Shown: positions 22,009 to 37,317 of the stretch, piece after piece
Layout of the letters: each line of letters starts with the position of its first letter
How positions within the stretch are numbered: position 1 is the stretch's first letter
Origin: Gaeumannomyces sp. JS-464
Taxonomy: Eukaryota; Ascomycota; Sordariomycetes; Magnaporthales; Magnaporthaceae
DNA length: 64,000 nt
Assembly: GCA_002197995.1 (NCBI GenBank)
Contig: NGZR01000005.1
Coordinates: forward strand, 372,001-436,000
Direction of reading: 5' to 3'
Notes under the pieces: generated by a model
What the model was told of the DNA's origin: nothing
Database searches by the model: none
Seen by the model: the letters and a program-made list of their open reading frames with translations, nothing else
Position numbers and translations under genes: made by a program

Positions 22009-22752
22009 ATGCTGCTGGGCCCACGACTTCTCCCCCTATCAATCCTCGGACTGCTGGCCACGGCCGCCACGGCATCGCGACTCCCAGACGTGGCCGCCAT
22101 GTCATCATCAAGCTCGCAGCCCGCCGCGCGAGAGCCGCGGCAGCAGCAAGGCAAGGAGCCGGCGACGCCAACGCCGACCATCTGCACCGACACCAGCATC
22201 GGCGGCAACAACACCAAGACGTGGGCGCAGGTCCTCTCGCGCTTCCCGCCGGGCTCGCTGTCGGCCACGACGTCGCTGCCGGTGCCGGGCCTGACGGTCG
22301 ACTTCCGGCTCAAGGTGGACCTGAACCCCAAGGTCGGGCTGGGCGAGGAGCCGTGGGGGCTGCGCAACTGGATCAGCTTCAAGGGCGGCGAGTGGAGCGC
22401 TGCCTGGGGCAGCGGCATGGTCCAGGCGGGCGGGCAGGACGCACAGCTGCTGACCGAGACCAAGGCCACGTACGTCGACACGCGCTACCTACTCATCACG
22501 GCCGACGAGCCGACGCCGGCCTACATCATGGTACAGACGACGGGCTGGCGCACGGGGCCGCCCGACGTGCTGGAGCGCCTGCTGGACCCGGTCGAGGGCG
22601 ACAGGGTGCCGGCGAGCGACTACAGGTTCCGGCTGTTTATCAGGCTGGAGACGGGCGACCCGAGGTACTACTGGGTCAACGAGGGCATGTGGCTGGGGAG
22701 CGGCATCAGGCGGGGGTCTGAGGTGATCTATGACGGATATCGGGTGCTATAG
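22009..22752 (+). CDS. Secreted DUF3237-like protein
   Basis: Single exon, 247 aa. The first 22 residues are a signal peptide (LLPLSILGLLATAATASR). A low-complexity Ser/Gln spacer leads to a domain of about 170 residues with the DUF3237 layout: a beta strand with LTVDFRLKVDLNP, GAAWGSGM-like turn (WSAAWGSGMVQAGGQDAQLL), TRYLLITADEPTPAYIMVQTTGWR, and the closing RLFIRLETGDPRYYWVNEGM...YDGYRVL. The family forms small beta barrels of unknown biochemical role. An asparagine in GGNNTKTW could be N-glycosylated. No cysteines are conserved beyond one near residue 60. No frameshift. Confidence 0.82.
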   Translation: MLLGPRLLPLSILGLLATAATASRLPDVAAMSSSSSQPAAREPRQQQGKEPATPTPTICTDTSIGGNNTKTWAQVLSRFPPGSLSATTSLPVPGLTVDFRLKVDLNPKVGLGEEPWGLRNWISFKGGEWSAAWGSGMVQAGGQDAQLLTETKATYVDTRYLLITADEPTPAYIMVQTTGWRTGPPDVLERLLDPVEGDRVPASDYRFRLFIRLETGDPRYYWVNEGMWLGSGIRRGSEVIYDGYRVL

Positions 22753-23115
22753 CTGGAGGGGCAGGGGAGCCTATCGTGGGAGCAGCGTGAATCAGACAGT
22801 AGAAAGTAGAAAGCACTGTAGATAGCAGGTAGGTAGGTAATTAATTAAGGGCCAACCAAATCGACCCGAGCCCATCAAATCGCCAGACTCAACCCTCGTC
22901 AGGCAGGCGGTGAGGCCCCACAGCCCGGCAGAAACACCTCAACCCCCTGCAGAATTCCCCGTCATGCCTCCTCGGCTGATTCGCATCCATGTCGTCGGGT
23001 GTCGTTCCATTGATGCCTGGAGACTGATCGGGCCGCTTGATTTTCCCTCGAGCAACACACCGTCGTCCTCGGCTCAGTCACAAAGTCGGGATCGGTCCCT
23101 CCCCGGGCTGGATCA
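22753..23115. other. Short intergenic region
   Basis: About 360 bp between two co-oriented genes; contains GTAGGTAGGTAATTAATTAA near 22830. It must hold the SHE9 promoter. No gene. Confidence 0.5.
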
Positions 23116-24549
23116 ATGGCGGCCCCTACGCCTTTCCGTCCGCTGCTCGCCCAGTCCGGGCCGAGCCGCATCTTGTTGGGCTCCTTTCGAGCGAGCCGCC
23201 GGGCATCGTCGTCGTCCGCAGTCCGAGCCCCCGAGTCTTGCCACCGTGGGCGACACGGCCTGCCCAAGCTGGCCCTGTTGGCCGCAGCGACGACAGCACG
23301 ATGCATTGGCCGGCCTTCCAATGCCTCGGCCTCGAGGCCGTTCTCATCATTACCTCCATCCAGGCCCAACGACCCGGACATCGAGCGCATCATCCAACAG
23401 GCCGAAGCCGCCGCCAAAGCCCCTAATGCCTCGCCCGGTCCCGCCCCCCACCCTCCCTCTCCCTTGGCCGAACAACCGCCGTCCCCGCAGCCAGAAGCCA
23501 GCACAAAGCCAGGGCCCGAACCACCCGCAAAGTCGGCCGCCCCCGGCAAGGAGGACCCCCACCCAGACCCCAAACCCACCGACGGCCGGCCCTCGCGTTT
23601 CTCCCACTTCATGGACAACCTCCAGACCCGCTTCCTGGCCGGCACCCAGACGCTCAACGAGCTGACGGGCTACGACTCGATCGAGGGCATCAAGCGCCGC
23701 AACGCCCAGCTCGAGGCCCAGCTGTCCGAGGCCCAGGCGACGCTCCGCCAGGCGCGCGCCCGCTACAAGACGGCCCACTCGGCCCGCGCCTCGACCCAGC
23801 GCGAGGTCACGACCCTGCTCGCCCGCAAGGACTCGTGGGGGGCCCCGGACCTGGAGCGCTTCACGCACCTGTACCGCCAGGACCACGCCCTCGAGGCCGA
23901 GGCCGCCCGCGCCGCCGAGGCCCTGACCGAGGCCGAGGCCGACGAGGCCGCCCTGTCGCAGCGCCTCAACAGCGGCATCATGCGCCGCTACCACGAGGAG
24001 CAGATCTGGTCCGACCGCATCCGCCGCGCCTCCACCTGGGGCACCTGGGGCCTCATGGGCGTCAACGTCCTGCTCTTCCTCGCCTTCCAGTTCGTCGCCG
24101 AGCCCTGGCGCCGCCGCCGCCTCGTCCGCAGCATCGCCGAGGGCGAAAAGGGCGTCATGGACGAGGTGCGCCGCGAGCTCGAGGCCGTGCGCCTGTCGCT
24201 GGCTGCCCTCGAGGCCGGGAACGCCGCCCGTGCTGGTGGTGATGCTGCTGCTGCTGCTACTGCTACTTCCACCTCGCCTACCAGCAGCACCACCACCACC
24301 ACCACACCACCCTCAGCAGACACGCCGCCTCTCAAGCCGGCGTCGCCGCTCCCGCAAAGATCAACCTGGGCCGAGCTCGCCTCCGACCCCAAGCTGTGGC
24401 GGCCCGCCCTGGCCGACCTGTGCAGCGACCTGTGCAGCGAGAGGCGGATACACCTCCGCATGCGGGACGTGTCCATCATCGCCCTCGAGAGCGCCGTCGC
24501 AGGCGCCATCCTGGTCGCCACCGCCAGCAGTCTCCTTTTCAGGAGGTAA
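23116..24549 (+). CDS. SHE9: Mitochondrial inner-membrane protein She9/Mdm33
   Basis: Single exon, 477 aa. The N-terminus is Arg/Ser/Ala-rich without acidic residues for about 85 residues (mitochondrial presequence), then a Pro-rich linker. The core begins SRFSHFMDNLQTRFLAGTQ and TLNELTGYDSIEGIK, the She9 signature, followed by a long coiled coil (about 195-295) ending in MRRYHEEQIWSDRIRRASTWGTWGLMG. Two membrane segments follow: MGVNVLLFLAFQFV and a C-terminal IALESAVAGAILVATASSLLF. In yeast the protein sits in the inner membrane with the coiled coil in the matrix and influences inner-membrane division and morphology. Between the membrane segments is a Thr/Ala-rich low-complexity insert encoded by GCT and ACC repeats. 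No frameshift. Confidence 0.92.
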   Translation: MAAPTPFRPLLAQSGPSRILLGSFRASRRASSSSAVRAPESCHRGRHGLPKLALLAAATTARCIGRPSNASASRPFSSLPPSRPNDPDIERIIQQAEAAAKAPNASPGPAPHPPSPLAEQPPSPQPEASTKPGPEPPAKSAAPGKEDPHPDPKPTDGRPSRFSHFMDNLQTRFLAGTQTLNELTGYDSIEGIKRRNAQLEAQLSEAQATLRQARARYKTAHSARASTQREVTTLLARKDSWGAPDLERFTHLYRQDHALEAEAARAAEALTEAEADEAALSQRLNSGIMRRYHEEQIWSDRIRRASTWGTWGLMGVNVLLFLAFQFVAEPWRRRRLVRSIAEGEKGVMDEVRRELEAVRLSLAALEAGNAARAGGDAAAAATATSTSPTSSTTTTTTPPSADTPPLKPASPLPQRSTWAELASDPKLWRPALADLCSDLCSERRIHLRMRDVSIIALESAVAGAILVATASSLLFRR

Positions 24550-25309
24550 AAAAAAATTAAAAATTAAAATCACGAAAAAGAATTACACCGAGATTAGACC
24601 TAACTTTGGCCGTCGGCTTCGGAGAAAGAGGCAGCCCGTACCTTCTCTTTAAAACGTGTAAATAGAGACATGTCATGCAATTTTGCGCGTGACCGAACCA
24701 CCCTCTGTCGCTGGTCTGGTGACGGTCAGAGGCCATACTGTAAAACAATGTGTACAATCGATACAGGCAAAACCAACCGCCTCCCCTTTTTTGTCTCTCG
24801 GACGCTCGCTTCCACACCTTTCCTTCCGTCTGATTTTCCCTTCTCAAGTTGGAGAGAGCTTTTGACCTTATTCTTTCTTATTGAAAGGTCGTCTATCGGT
24901 TGTGACGTTCCCGCTGTCCACTAGTCGAACGAGGGGTATTTCCAGTCATGACAGTCGTTTCAACCAGTGGGCAAAAGACGGATCGCCCGGTAGGCCCGGG
25001 TGATCACTCGCCGCCCCGCTACTACAGGGCCCTACTACCCAGGATCACCGGCCATCCTTCCGTGACGCAGCCGACCTCAAGGCTTGACATGAGGGCTATC
25101 GCAACACGCCCAGCTCCGCGGGCGCATGGTGGTGTCACCCGTGCCCAAAGCATAAGAATGCCCCGGAGTAGCATCAGGGCTGTACTCAACACAACCGCTC
25201 GTAGGAACAGTGGCGGAACCGGATGGTCCCCGAATATCGGCTACGCCCCAACCATACGCTTGTCGCGCGAGTCCTTCTCGACCCAAGGCGTCGTGTTTAC
25301 TTGTACAGC
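24550..25309. other. Convergent intergenic region
   Basis: 3' flanks of SHE9 and PKC1, which converge here. AT-rich just after the SHE9 stop (24546-24590). No gene seen. Confidence 0.6.
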
Positions 25310-29333
<4,024 letters not shown>

Positions 29334-32131
29334 GGTTGCTAGCTGGTGAGACCGCCCCGGTCGAGGCGGCACAGGCGAACAGGGCGGGTCGGATTAGAGT
29401 CTGTGACAAGTTGGGAGGGTGTGGTCGGGGGTCGTCGTTGTTGCGACGGCGGTATAGTGGTATGGAGCAGTAGTGGCGGTGATGGGATGCGAGGATTTGT
29501 CGTGTCGGCCTGGCCTCCTGCGGGGTCGTTGGCGAGGGCGGCACGAGCTTCGACCCTGGGTCAGGTCTCCAGCCGCTGTTCAAGGCACAGCCCAATCGGT
29601 CGGCGGTGACTCAGGCTGTGGAAGCCGCCAGACGCCAGACAGTCGCTTGAGCCGGCTTCTACAACAGCTCGCCGGGCTCGTCGGTCTACCAGATGCTGAT
29701 TTGACTTTGCGCCTTTGTCTCGGTTCTGTTTGGATTTTTCCAAGCCACCGGCGAGGTCGTTTGGCGGGATTGGAGAGGTCGTCTAGCACGAAAAAGACGC
29801 CCCGTGTCGATCCCAGGTTTGAGCGCTGGAGCTGCTGGGACCGCTCTGGTCCCTTGTCCTCGGGCTGCGACAGAGGAAATTGCCGGCGGGTGCGAGAGCC
29901 GGCAGGGCGATGTCGTCAGCGACAAGGAGGGTGGCGGGTTGTCGTGTTTCGAATGGTGCCGTCGTGGCCTCTCTGCTGCGCTTGCTGGTCGGTCTTGGAC
30001 TTGCCCGAGGCACGCACGCACGGAGCAAGCAAAGCTCCCCCGCCCAACACGCGATGCAGTACCTCCAGTGACAATCAGCGGTGCTGCTGCTCCGGCGAGA
30101 GATGGCGGTAGCGGTAGCAAGGTCAGGCCCAGCCGAGGAATGCTAATGGGAAATTGAGGGGAGGAGGGAAGGGCAGCTGGTGCGAGATTCCAGGTTCCTT
30201 TTTTTCTGGTCGGTCCACGACGACCGGCCGAACGGTCCTATTATGGGGTCGGGTTGGTTTGGTGGCGGGGTCACCAGTCAGGTCGGGCAGTCTCTTGGTT
30301 CCGGTCCAGTCCTAGGCATCAAAACCAAGGGCGGGCGGGCTGGCGGGCAAATGAGGCGATGGATATCGGGCAGAGGCAGGTAGGCTGCAAGCAATATTAC
30401 ATTTCAAGATAGCGCATGTTTTTTCAATCCCTTCTCTGCAACGACAGAGGCCAGAATAAGATATGGATGGGTGGCAAGGGAGAAGCGAGTCGCCGCTGCG
30501 GAGGAGGGAGTCCGACATCTTCTACCCCAGCCGCCTTTGCGCCCATTCTTTGTACACCAACCCCCGGCACGCACACATGCCCACCGCCGCCGGCTGTCCC
30601 AGGTTTCTCCGCGTCGAGCACTACCCCATGTACCCGTCCGCAGCGTTTGGTCCGGTATACATTCTCTGTATACAGCGGACGGGATGCCACAATTCCATCT
30701 AATTCGGGCGGAGCAACCAGACTCTCTGCTAGCGTGGGGAGACATCAGGCGCCGCAGCCAGGTGATGCCGGATACTGGAACCCGTCAATGTTGGGCAGCT
30801 CTAAGCTCCAGAGCTAGGTGCAAATTGGCCGTAGGACCTTCCCCCCACCGCCCCTCACAAGTCCTAGACGCAAAGTCCACAGGGAGGCCTCAGCCACACG
30901 CCACGAAACGTTTGCTTCCATCCGAAGCGACCTTACAGCCACAATAGTAACCGGGCAAACAAACATGGGCATACGGTCACTGCCCCAAGTGCCCATCCGT
31001 AGAACAACATCGGGTGCCCAAAAGGGTCAGGCAAACGCCAGCCTTTGATGCTTTTCATTGCTGGTTTTCTTGGGATCTTGTTTCCCCTTTCCCTTCCCCC
31101 TTCTGCCACAATTTCCGCGCCCATAGGAATCAGTGCAACTGTCAGTGCCGCTCATTGAGTCGAGCTTACACCTGGAAAGTATTACTTTGTTCCAGCAGAC
31201 TACGTGCACATCGCTCCTCGCACCCAAGGACTTCCAGGTCCACCCGTGCTTCATTGTGTCGGCTGTGCCCGATGATCACAACATGGCAGCCCCTTCCTCG
31301 GCCCTAGGTAGTGACCCCGTATCTCCTCCGCCACACTCACGCGACTCAGCGGGCTGTAGCGTGCACGTCAAAAAGACGAACCAGCACGCTCCTAATGCAG
31401 TCTCCCAGCCTAGACCGATCACGCCCGTTTGTGCCTCGCATCGAGCGTCCCGCTACCTCAGCCCTACAATGTGCTTCCCGCCTGGTCAGGTGGCCCCAAG
31501 CCTATTCAGACGCCGAAATCACTCCCGTCACCGCACATTGATCCTGCCCGCTGGTGTTCACACCCAACACCCGCTACTACTTCCGCCATTGGTTGAACCC
31601 TTGCATGGAGGGGGCCGGCTGGGGCGGGTGGAATGCCAATCCTCTCTAGTTTCCCGTTCCTGCAAATCATCGAGAGGATGGCGAGGTGTTACCGTGCATG
31701 CGGCCCGTATGTGCGTAGCATAGCATGGTGCCGTGTGTTCCCGGGGCGAAGGCTGGACCTCTGACATCGCACGACATTTTGTTTGCGGGGCCAGTTGTCG
31801 TGCGCTTTCCTTGGTGTGTAGAAAACATGTTTACCTGCGGAAGCCAACTCTTGACAGGTAAGTATATCATAAACATGTTGTCGTAATATCCAAACACATG
31901 AACACATAACGGATCACGCATCCACTAACTACCTCTAGGCACCAGAACAGGGTACTAGGGCAAATGGCGATCAGATCCACCCCAAATCTCCAAGTATAGG
32001 ATCATGAAATTTCATTTGGCTATCAAATATCAGGATGGCTGCCCAAAACACCACTGCATCATGTTGATACCCTATCATAGCACGTCCCCGACTTACCACT
32101 CTCTCGACAAACTTACATCGCTACCTACACA
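29334..32131. other. Gene-free stretch, about 2.8 kb
   Basis: The PKC1 promoter and probably a long 5' leader occupy the left part; PKC1 genes often have long leaders (general knowledge). Frames are short and unlike any family. The right end is the 3' flank of the acyl-CoA dehydrogenase gene. Confidence 0.55.
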
Positions 32132-33598
32132 TCAAGACGTGTACTCCTTCTGCAGACTCTTCGCGATGGTGTTGAGCCTGTTTCACACGCGAGTTAGTAA
32201 GATAACCAAAGATGATCGCCAGCGCAAAGAGTGGTAACTCACTGGATGTTGCTGGTGCCCTCGTAAATGGCACCAATCTTGCTGTCCCGGAAGAACTTCT
32301 CGGCCAGCCCCTCGCGGACGAAGCCCATGCCGCCCATCCACTCGACGGCCAGCCCGCTGACCCGGCCCGCCACCTGGGACGCGTACAGCTTGGCCATGGC
32401 GGCGTCGCGCACAAAGTCCTCTCCCGCCTCCTTTCGGCGGGCCGCGTTGTACACGAGGGCGCGCGCGGCCGCGATGTCGACGTACGCCTGCGCCATCTGG
32501 TGCTGCATGCCCTGGAACTCGCCGATGAGCTGCCCGAACTGGCGCCGGTCGTTGTAGCAGTACCGCGCCGCGTTCTCCCACGCGCCCAGCGCCAGGCCCG
32601 TCATCTGCGCCGCGATGCCTATCCTCCCTTCGTTGAGGATCCCGATCGCGTACTTGTACCCCTGGTCCTTGTCGCCCAGGAGGTTCTCCTTGGGGATCTC
32701 GACGTCGTCAAAGTTGAGGACGCACGTGCTGCTGGCCTTGATGCCCAGCTTCTTCTCCTTTTTGGCGATGGAGAAGCCCTTGGTGCCCTTCTCGACGATG
32801 AAGGCCGAGATGCCGCGGTAGCCCTTTGACGGGTCGAGTTGGCAAACACGATGAAGAAGTCGGCCTCGACGGAGTTGGTGATCCACATCTTGGATCCGTT
32901 GATCTTGAACCCGTCGGCCGTCTCGGTCGCCCGCGTGGCCAGCGCAAACGCGTCCGAGCCGCTGACGGGCTCGCTCAGGCAGAACGACCCGACCGTCTCG
33001 GTGGCCAGGCGCGGCAGGAAGCGCTTCTTGATGTCGGCCGAGCCCATCGCAGGACGGCCGTGTTGACAAGCGTGTTGTGCACGTCGACCAGCACGCTGAC
33101 AGACGGGTCGACGCGCGCGAGCTCCTCGATGCCGACGATGGCCGAGGTGAAGTTATGCCGGCGCCGCCGTACTCCTCGGGGATCTCGATGCCCATCAGCC
33201 CTTGCTCGGAACAGCTGCTCCACGACGGCCGGGTCCATGGCCTCGGCCTCGTCCATGTCGCGGACCTTGGGCAGGATCACGTCGTTGGCGAACTTTTGCA
33301 CGGCATCGCGCATCGCCGTCTCCACCTCGGACAGGTGGGTTATAGGGGTGGGCGTCAGCTCGGCGAGGTCGGAGCGCCGGGACGGTGTGATGGAGAAGGC
33401 GCGGGAGGCGCTGGGGGCCGCAAGCGTGTTAGTTGAGTGCCATTGGAAGAGCCCAAGTGTCGATGGTGCTTACCATTGGATACTAGGAGTAATTGTCCTG
33501 GAAGGCATGCATCGCCGTGCCGGAGCGGTTATTCTCGCAGACACAGCTCCATGACCCCTCCGGAGGGCCGGACGAGCCAGCCGGGCAATGGACGACAT
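32132..33598 (-). CDS. Mitochondrial acyl-CoA dehydrogenase (short/branched-chain type), frame broken by four indels
   Basis: Exons 33474-33598, 32243-33410 and 32132-32177. Exon 1 encodes an arginine-rich presequence (MSSIARLARPALRRGHG). Conserved blocks in order: MDPAVVEQLF, GIEIPEEYGGAG, VDPSVSVLVDVHNTLVN, the FAD/substrate motif SEPVSGSDAFALATRA, KMWITNS, GYRGISAFIVEKGTKGF, QFGQLIGEFQGMQHQMA and the catalytic glutamate in AIYEGTSNIQLNTIAK. These enzymes alpha,beta-dehydrogenate acyl-CoA in branched amino-acid and fatty-acid breakdown and pass electrons to ETF. Exon 2 is two bases short in total: one extra base near 33208 and one missing base each near 33156, 33047 and 32838. All conserved residues are otherwise present, so a sequencing artefact is more likely than a pseudogene. 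Confidence 0.88.
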
Positions 33599-33739
33599 GT
33601 TCGGCTCGGACAGAGGGAAGCCGAGTTTGGCAGTCAGATAATAGCCGGGTTGGGGTCTCTACTTGGATTTGCTACAAGAGCAAGAGCAAGAGTAAACAGA
33701 ATGCGATCGTGGCCGGCAACAGGTTAATAACACAGAAGG

Positions 33740-33776
<37 letters not shown>

Positions 33777-34255
33777 AGCGAGCTAGTCAGAGCAAATTAA
33801 GGGATAGTCCAACAAGGCGCCGTCGAGGCGATGGTGTCCGATCCGTCCAGGCGGGCGCCAGAAGCCGAGGCTAGCCAGCCCGCGTAGAGGGGCTCCCTCT
33901 CCGCGGTCAGCAATGCTCGGCCTTGGCGTACGACATTCCCAGCCGAGCGTCGAGACCAGGGCCACCCCTGGCAGCCATTGAGCCAATCAGCAGCTCGCGC
34001 CCCAATCCCCGCCTCGCCGGGCTGGGCATGTGATCTCAGCCCGGGCGGCGGAGAAAGCAATCTGCCGGGACATAGACCCATAGGGTCTGATCCCGCCAAT
34101 CAGTTCGTGCGGACCGAAGCCCCACGCATTTGGGCGGGACCTGCGACCTGCAGGGAATTGGCAGCAGCAGCAGCAGCAACAAACTGAAGCCATCCCGAAC
34201 GTGCGAAACGACCCTGCCCCAATTCTGCGCCGGTAGCAGAAGCCCGTCGCCCGCC
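33599..34255. promoter_or_regulatory. Divergent promoter, acyl-CoA dehydrogenase / uS12m
   Basis: About 660 bp between two divergent nuclear genes for mitochondrial proteins. Includes the 34-A tract at 33740-33773. No gene seen. Confidence 0.5.
33740..33773. repeat. Poly-A tract (34 nt)
   Basis: Uninterrupted A run about 140 bp upstream of the acyl-CoA dehydrogenase start; the longest homopolymer in the window. Confidence 0.95.
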
Positions 34256-35072
34256 ATGCTGTTACGACGCCTCCTCGCCCCGGCCCTGCGCCAGCTGGCG
34301 ATTCCCAACCCCGCCCCCCGCGCGACGATCCCGCTCAAGCCCACCCAGCCCGCAATCGTCGCCGCAAGACGAACCTTTGCCACGACCGCGCCGCGCCCCG
34401 CGACGCTGATGCAGGTCCTCAGGGTAAAAAAAAGAGCCGTGCCCTCTCTTTCCCCTCCAGATGCGCCCGCCAAGGTCTCCCGCTGACTTTCTCAAAACCA
34501 AACCCCCCTCAAAAAAGGGATGCCGCAAGAAGCAAAAGGCGCGCGGCGCCACCTCCCCCGCCCTGACCAACATGCGCGCACCGGCCATGAAGGGCGTGTG
34601 CCTCAAGGTCGGCGTCGTCCGCCCCAAGAAGCCCAACTCGGGCGAGCGCAAGACGGCCCGAATCCGGCTGTCCAACGGCCAGCACGTGTCCGCCTACATC
34701 CCCGGCGAGGGCCACAACATCCAACAGCACTCGGTCGTGCTCATCCGCGGCGGTAGGAAGCAGGACTGCCCCGGTGTCAGGTACCACTGCGTCCGCGGGG
34801 CCATGGACTTGGTGAGTTTTGGGAGGGAGGAACGAGAGGAAAAAAAAAAAAAAAAAAAAAAAAAAAGCGTGGCATGTTTTGCGATCCGCCCCGACCTATA
34901 AGCTGGGCGGCCCTGTCGTGGTTTAGAACTCGCCAGCGGGATCTTTGCGCTTCTGGCTTGGTCACGTCGTCTTGTCGCTAACATTTTTCTCGAAAAGGGC
35001 GGCGTCAGCAACCGCGTTAGCAGCAGGAGTAAATACGGCACCAAGAAGCCCAAGAAGGCTTCGGTGGGTTAA
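34256..35072 (+). CDS. Mitochondrial small-subunit ribosomal protein uS12m
   Basis: Three exons: 34256-34423, 34518-34811, 34998-35072, 178 aa. Exon 1 is an Arg/Ala/Pro presequence ending LMQVLR. The acceptor at 34517 was preferred over the earlier CAG because it yields [20 protein letters not shown], the normal start of mature uS12. The conserved core follows: [46 protein letters not shown], and [17 protein letters not shown], ending [12 protein letters not shown]. The protein lines the decoding centre of the mitoribosome. Intron 2 contains a 27-A run (34840-34866). No frameshift. Divergent from the acyl-CoA dehydrogenase gene. Confidence 0.95.
34840..34866. repeat. Poly-A tract (27 nt) inside uS12m intron 2
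   Basis: Uninterrupted A run beginning 28 nt after the donor of intron 2. Confidence 0.95.
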
Positions 35073-35691
35073 GTCTAGGACAGCACGCGAGAGCGCACGC
35101 GAGCCTGGGGGGTCCCTTCTCGACTGTACCATAGCCCAATACTTCACCCCTGTAGAATATAAGTCAAGCGGTTACGAGCATATCATGGCGGCAGTGGTAG
35201 AATCTTTGGTCTGATCAGGTAAAGACGTGGGTCCAGTTCAAGGCCCGAGTTTACCCTATCGCTAGTAAGCCCGTATGGCCAAAGGGTCTAGCCTGGGAGC
35301 CGCTCCCGCCCTGCGGAAAAAGCAATATGTACATAAGGATTCAGCTCAGCGCACACAAGCCCCCTTTGTTCCTGTATTTTCTCGTTTTGATTTTAATCTG
35401 GACCCTTTTGACGCCTCCCCCTCGCTTGTTCCCAGTTTCCGCTAAAACCCCGTCCTGTTATCTTCAAGTGTGTGTGCAAGGGAATATATCCCCAAATCCC
35501 CTGGCATCTCCCCTAACCACCTCTGGAAAGATCGGAAAATACGAAACCCGGATATCTCGGTCGTAGGAATGGAAGCGGTTTGTGGTAAGGAATGAGGATG
35601 GAAAATGGGCATAAGGAAATTTACAACTGGAATCTATCGTCTCAATTTCAACCGCGCCGTTCCAAGACGCGCGCCCCGGCCTGTTGCCACA
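35073..35691. other. Convergent intergenic region
   Basis: 3' flanks of uS12m and the GT15 gene. T-rich between about 35370 and 35410. A tRNA-like resemblance near 35186-35260 was examined and rejected. Confidence 0.55.
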
Positions 35692-37317
35692 TTAGTCCGT
35701 CTGGTTCTCCCAGCCCTCGGGCTTCTTCTGCCCCGTGACATCGAAATACCGCGATGTGCCTGTTGATGGAGTTGTTAGCATGTCGAAACGGTAGAAAGCA
35801 CGGCGCGCGTTGAGGACGGAGATAAACTTACAGGAGTAGCCCTTCCAGTCAAAATTCTCCTTGGGGTTGCAGGAGCACTTGAGTTGGGTGCGGACCTTCT
35901 CGCCCGTCGGGCAGTGGGTGAAAGGCACGTGCCAGTAGGCGATGTCGTTGAAGAAGTGAATCTCCTCCTTCTTGAGCATCAGACCTGCGGCGATGGAGTG
36001 GACGGGGCGTCACCCCAGCGCCGTAGAGAAACGCGCCGTCCTTGTCAAGGGACTCGAAGTAGTCGATGTACGGCTTGGAGCGAAGCCAGTTCAGGCTGCC
36101 GATCTCAAAAGTTGGACCCTACTAGTGTTTCCTGGGTTAGCATACACGGACACAACAATGTAGGGGCTAGTTTGCCCAAGAGGCGCGGACTGCGAGGCAA
36201 AAAGGACGTACGAAATGGCACTTGTTGTAGGTCTCGCCGCCGTCGTCGCTGAGGAATCCCATCGTGTTGCCCTCGACAATGTGCTCCGGGTGGGCCTTCA
36301 TGAACTTCTTGGTGCTGTCCCAGAGGGTAGGGATGGTCTCGATGTACTCGTACAGACTCAGCACAAAGCTGTACTTCTTCTTGTTCTCGTGCATGAAGCG
36401 GAAGGGGTCGTAGTGGATGTCGCAGTAGAGCTTGATGCTCGGCTCCACGCGCCAGTAGTAGTCGTAGTTGAGCATCAGCTCCTGGCGGAAGAAGAAGCCC
36501 GACTCGAAGCGGCACATGTGGCGGTAGCTGACCGAGTCGCCGTAGATGATCTTGCGCTGCTTCATGTCCTCGCGCACCTTGGCGGCCTTGTCCTTATCGA
36601 TCCACTCGGGGAAGGACCAGTGCTCCTTGGGGATGAGGCCGTAGTGCGTCTTGCCCGAGCAGAGCGAGCTCGTGACCGTCTTGAACGTGTCGTCGAAGGG
36701 CTGGTCGTTGAGGAAGACCCAGTCGTAGTTGTAGCGCTTGTTGAAACGGTCCTCGACCTGGCGGATCGAGTCGGCGATCTCCCAGACGTCCGAGTTGCGG
36801 GCGAGCGTCACAAAGGTCGCGTTCATGCGGGGGCCGGGCGCGATGCTGACGAGGTCCTCCACTCGGGCTGGCCGGGCATCATGGCCATGGGGTGCTCGGC
36901 GCCGCCGTCCTTGGCCGGGCTGGGCGGCTTCGACGACGGCTTCGAGGCGGCCGACTCGGCCTTGTTGACCGCCGGCGCCTTTGTCAGGGTCTCTTGCTTG
37001 GCGGGCGCGGCCACAGGTTCGTTCGCTGGCGTGTTCGGCTGCGCGGCCTTGTCGTTGCTCAGACCGCTCCTGCCGGCGCCGGTGTAGCCATCGGGCCTTA
37101 GTACGGCGCCATCGTAGGAAGAATGTGAGACGAAGTAGAAAATGGCGAGGACCTGTTCGGACGGACGGGTTAGTAGGGCACGCGAGATCAAACACTCTCA
37201 ATCCTTGGGCAGCGCTTCGACGCAGTGGGCGGCGTGAGACAAAAGCATGCAGCGCGGCGCAGGACCTCAACTTACAAAAAATGAAAAAAGAATGTATCGC
37301 ACGTAGCGAGCGCTACG
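35692..37317 (-). CDS. Alpha-1,2-mannosyltransferase, KTR/KRE2 family (GT15)
   Basis: Resolved exons: 37276-37317, 36212-37152, 35832-36118, 35692-35759. The first carries a type II membrane anchor that continues across the junction ([23 protein letters not shown]). A low-complexity stem precedes the catalytic domain: [54 protein letters not shown], the metal/donor motif [15 protein letters not shown] and [18 protein letters not shown], and the end [17 protein letters not shown] with paired cysteines. These Golgi enzymes extend N- and O-linked mannans with GDP-mannose. No ATG was found at the front: the anchor exon opens after TAG-like acceptor sequence, so the true start is missing or in an unresolved exon. 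One base is missing near 36865 and two near 36020 and 36005 (the Y-E-R-W-G-D-A-P-V region). Confidence 0.88.

Noticed and set aside
35186..35260. tRNA-like GGCGGCAGTGGTAGAA ... AGTTCAAGG
   Set aside because: Resembles A and B boxes, but a T-arm with a 7-nt loop and an acceptor stem cannot be formed.
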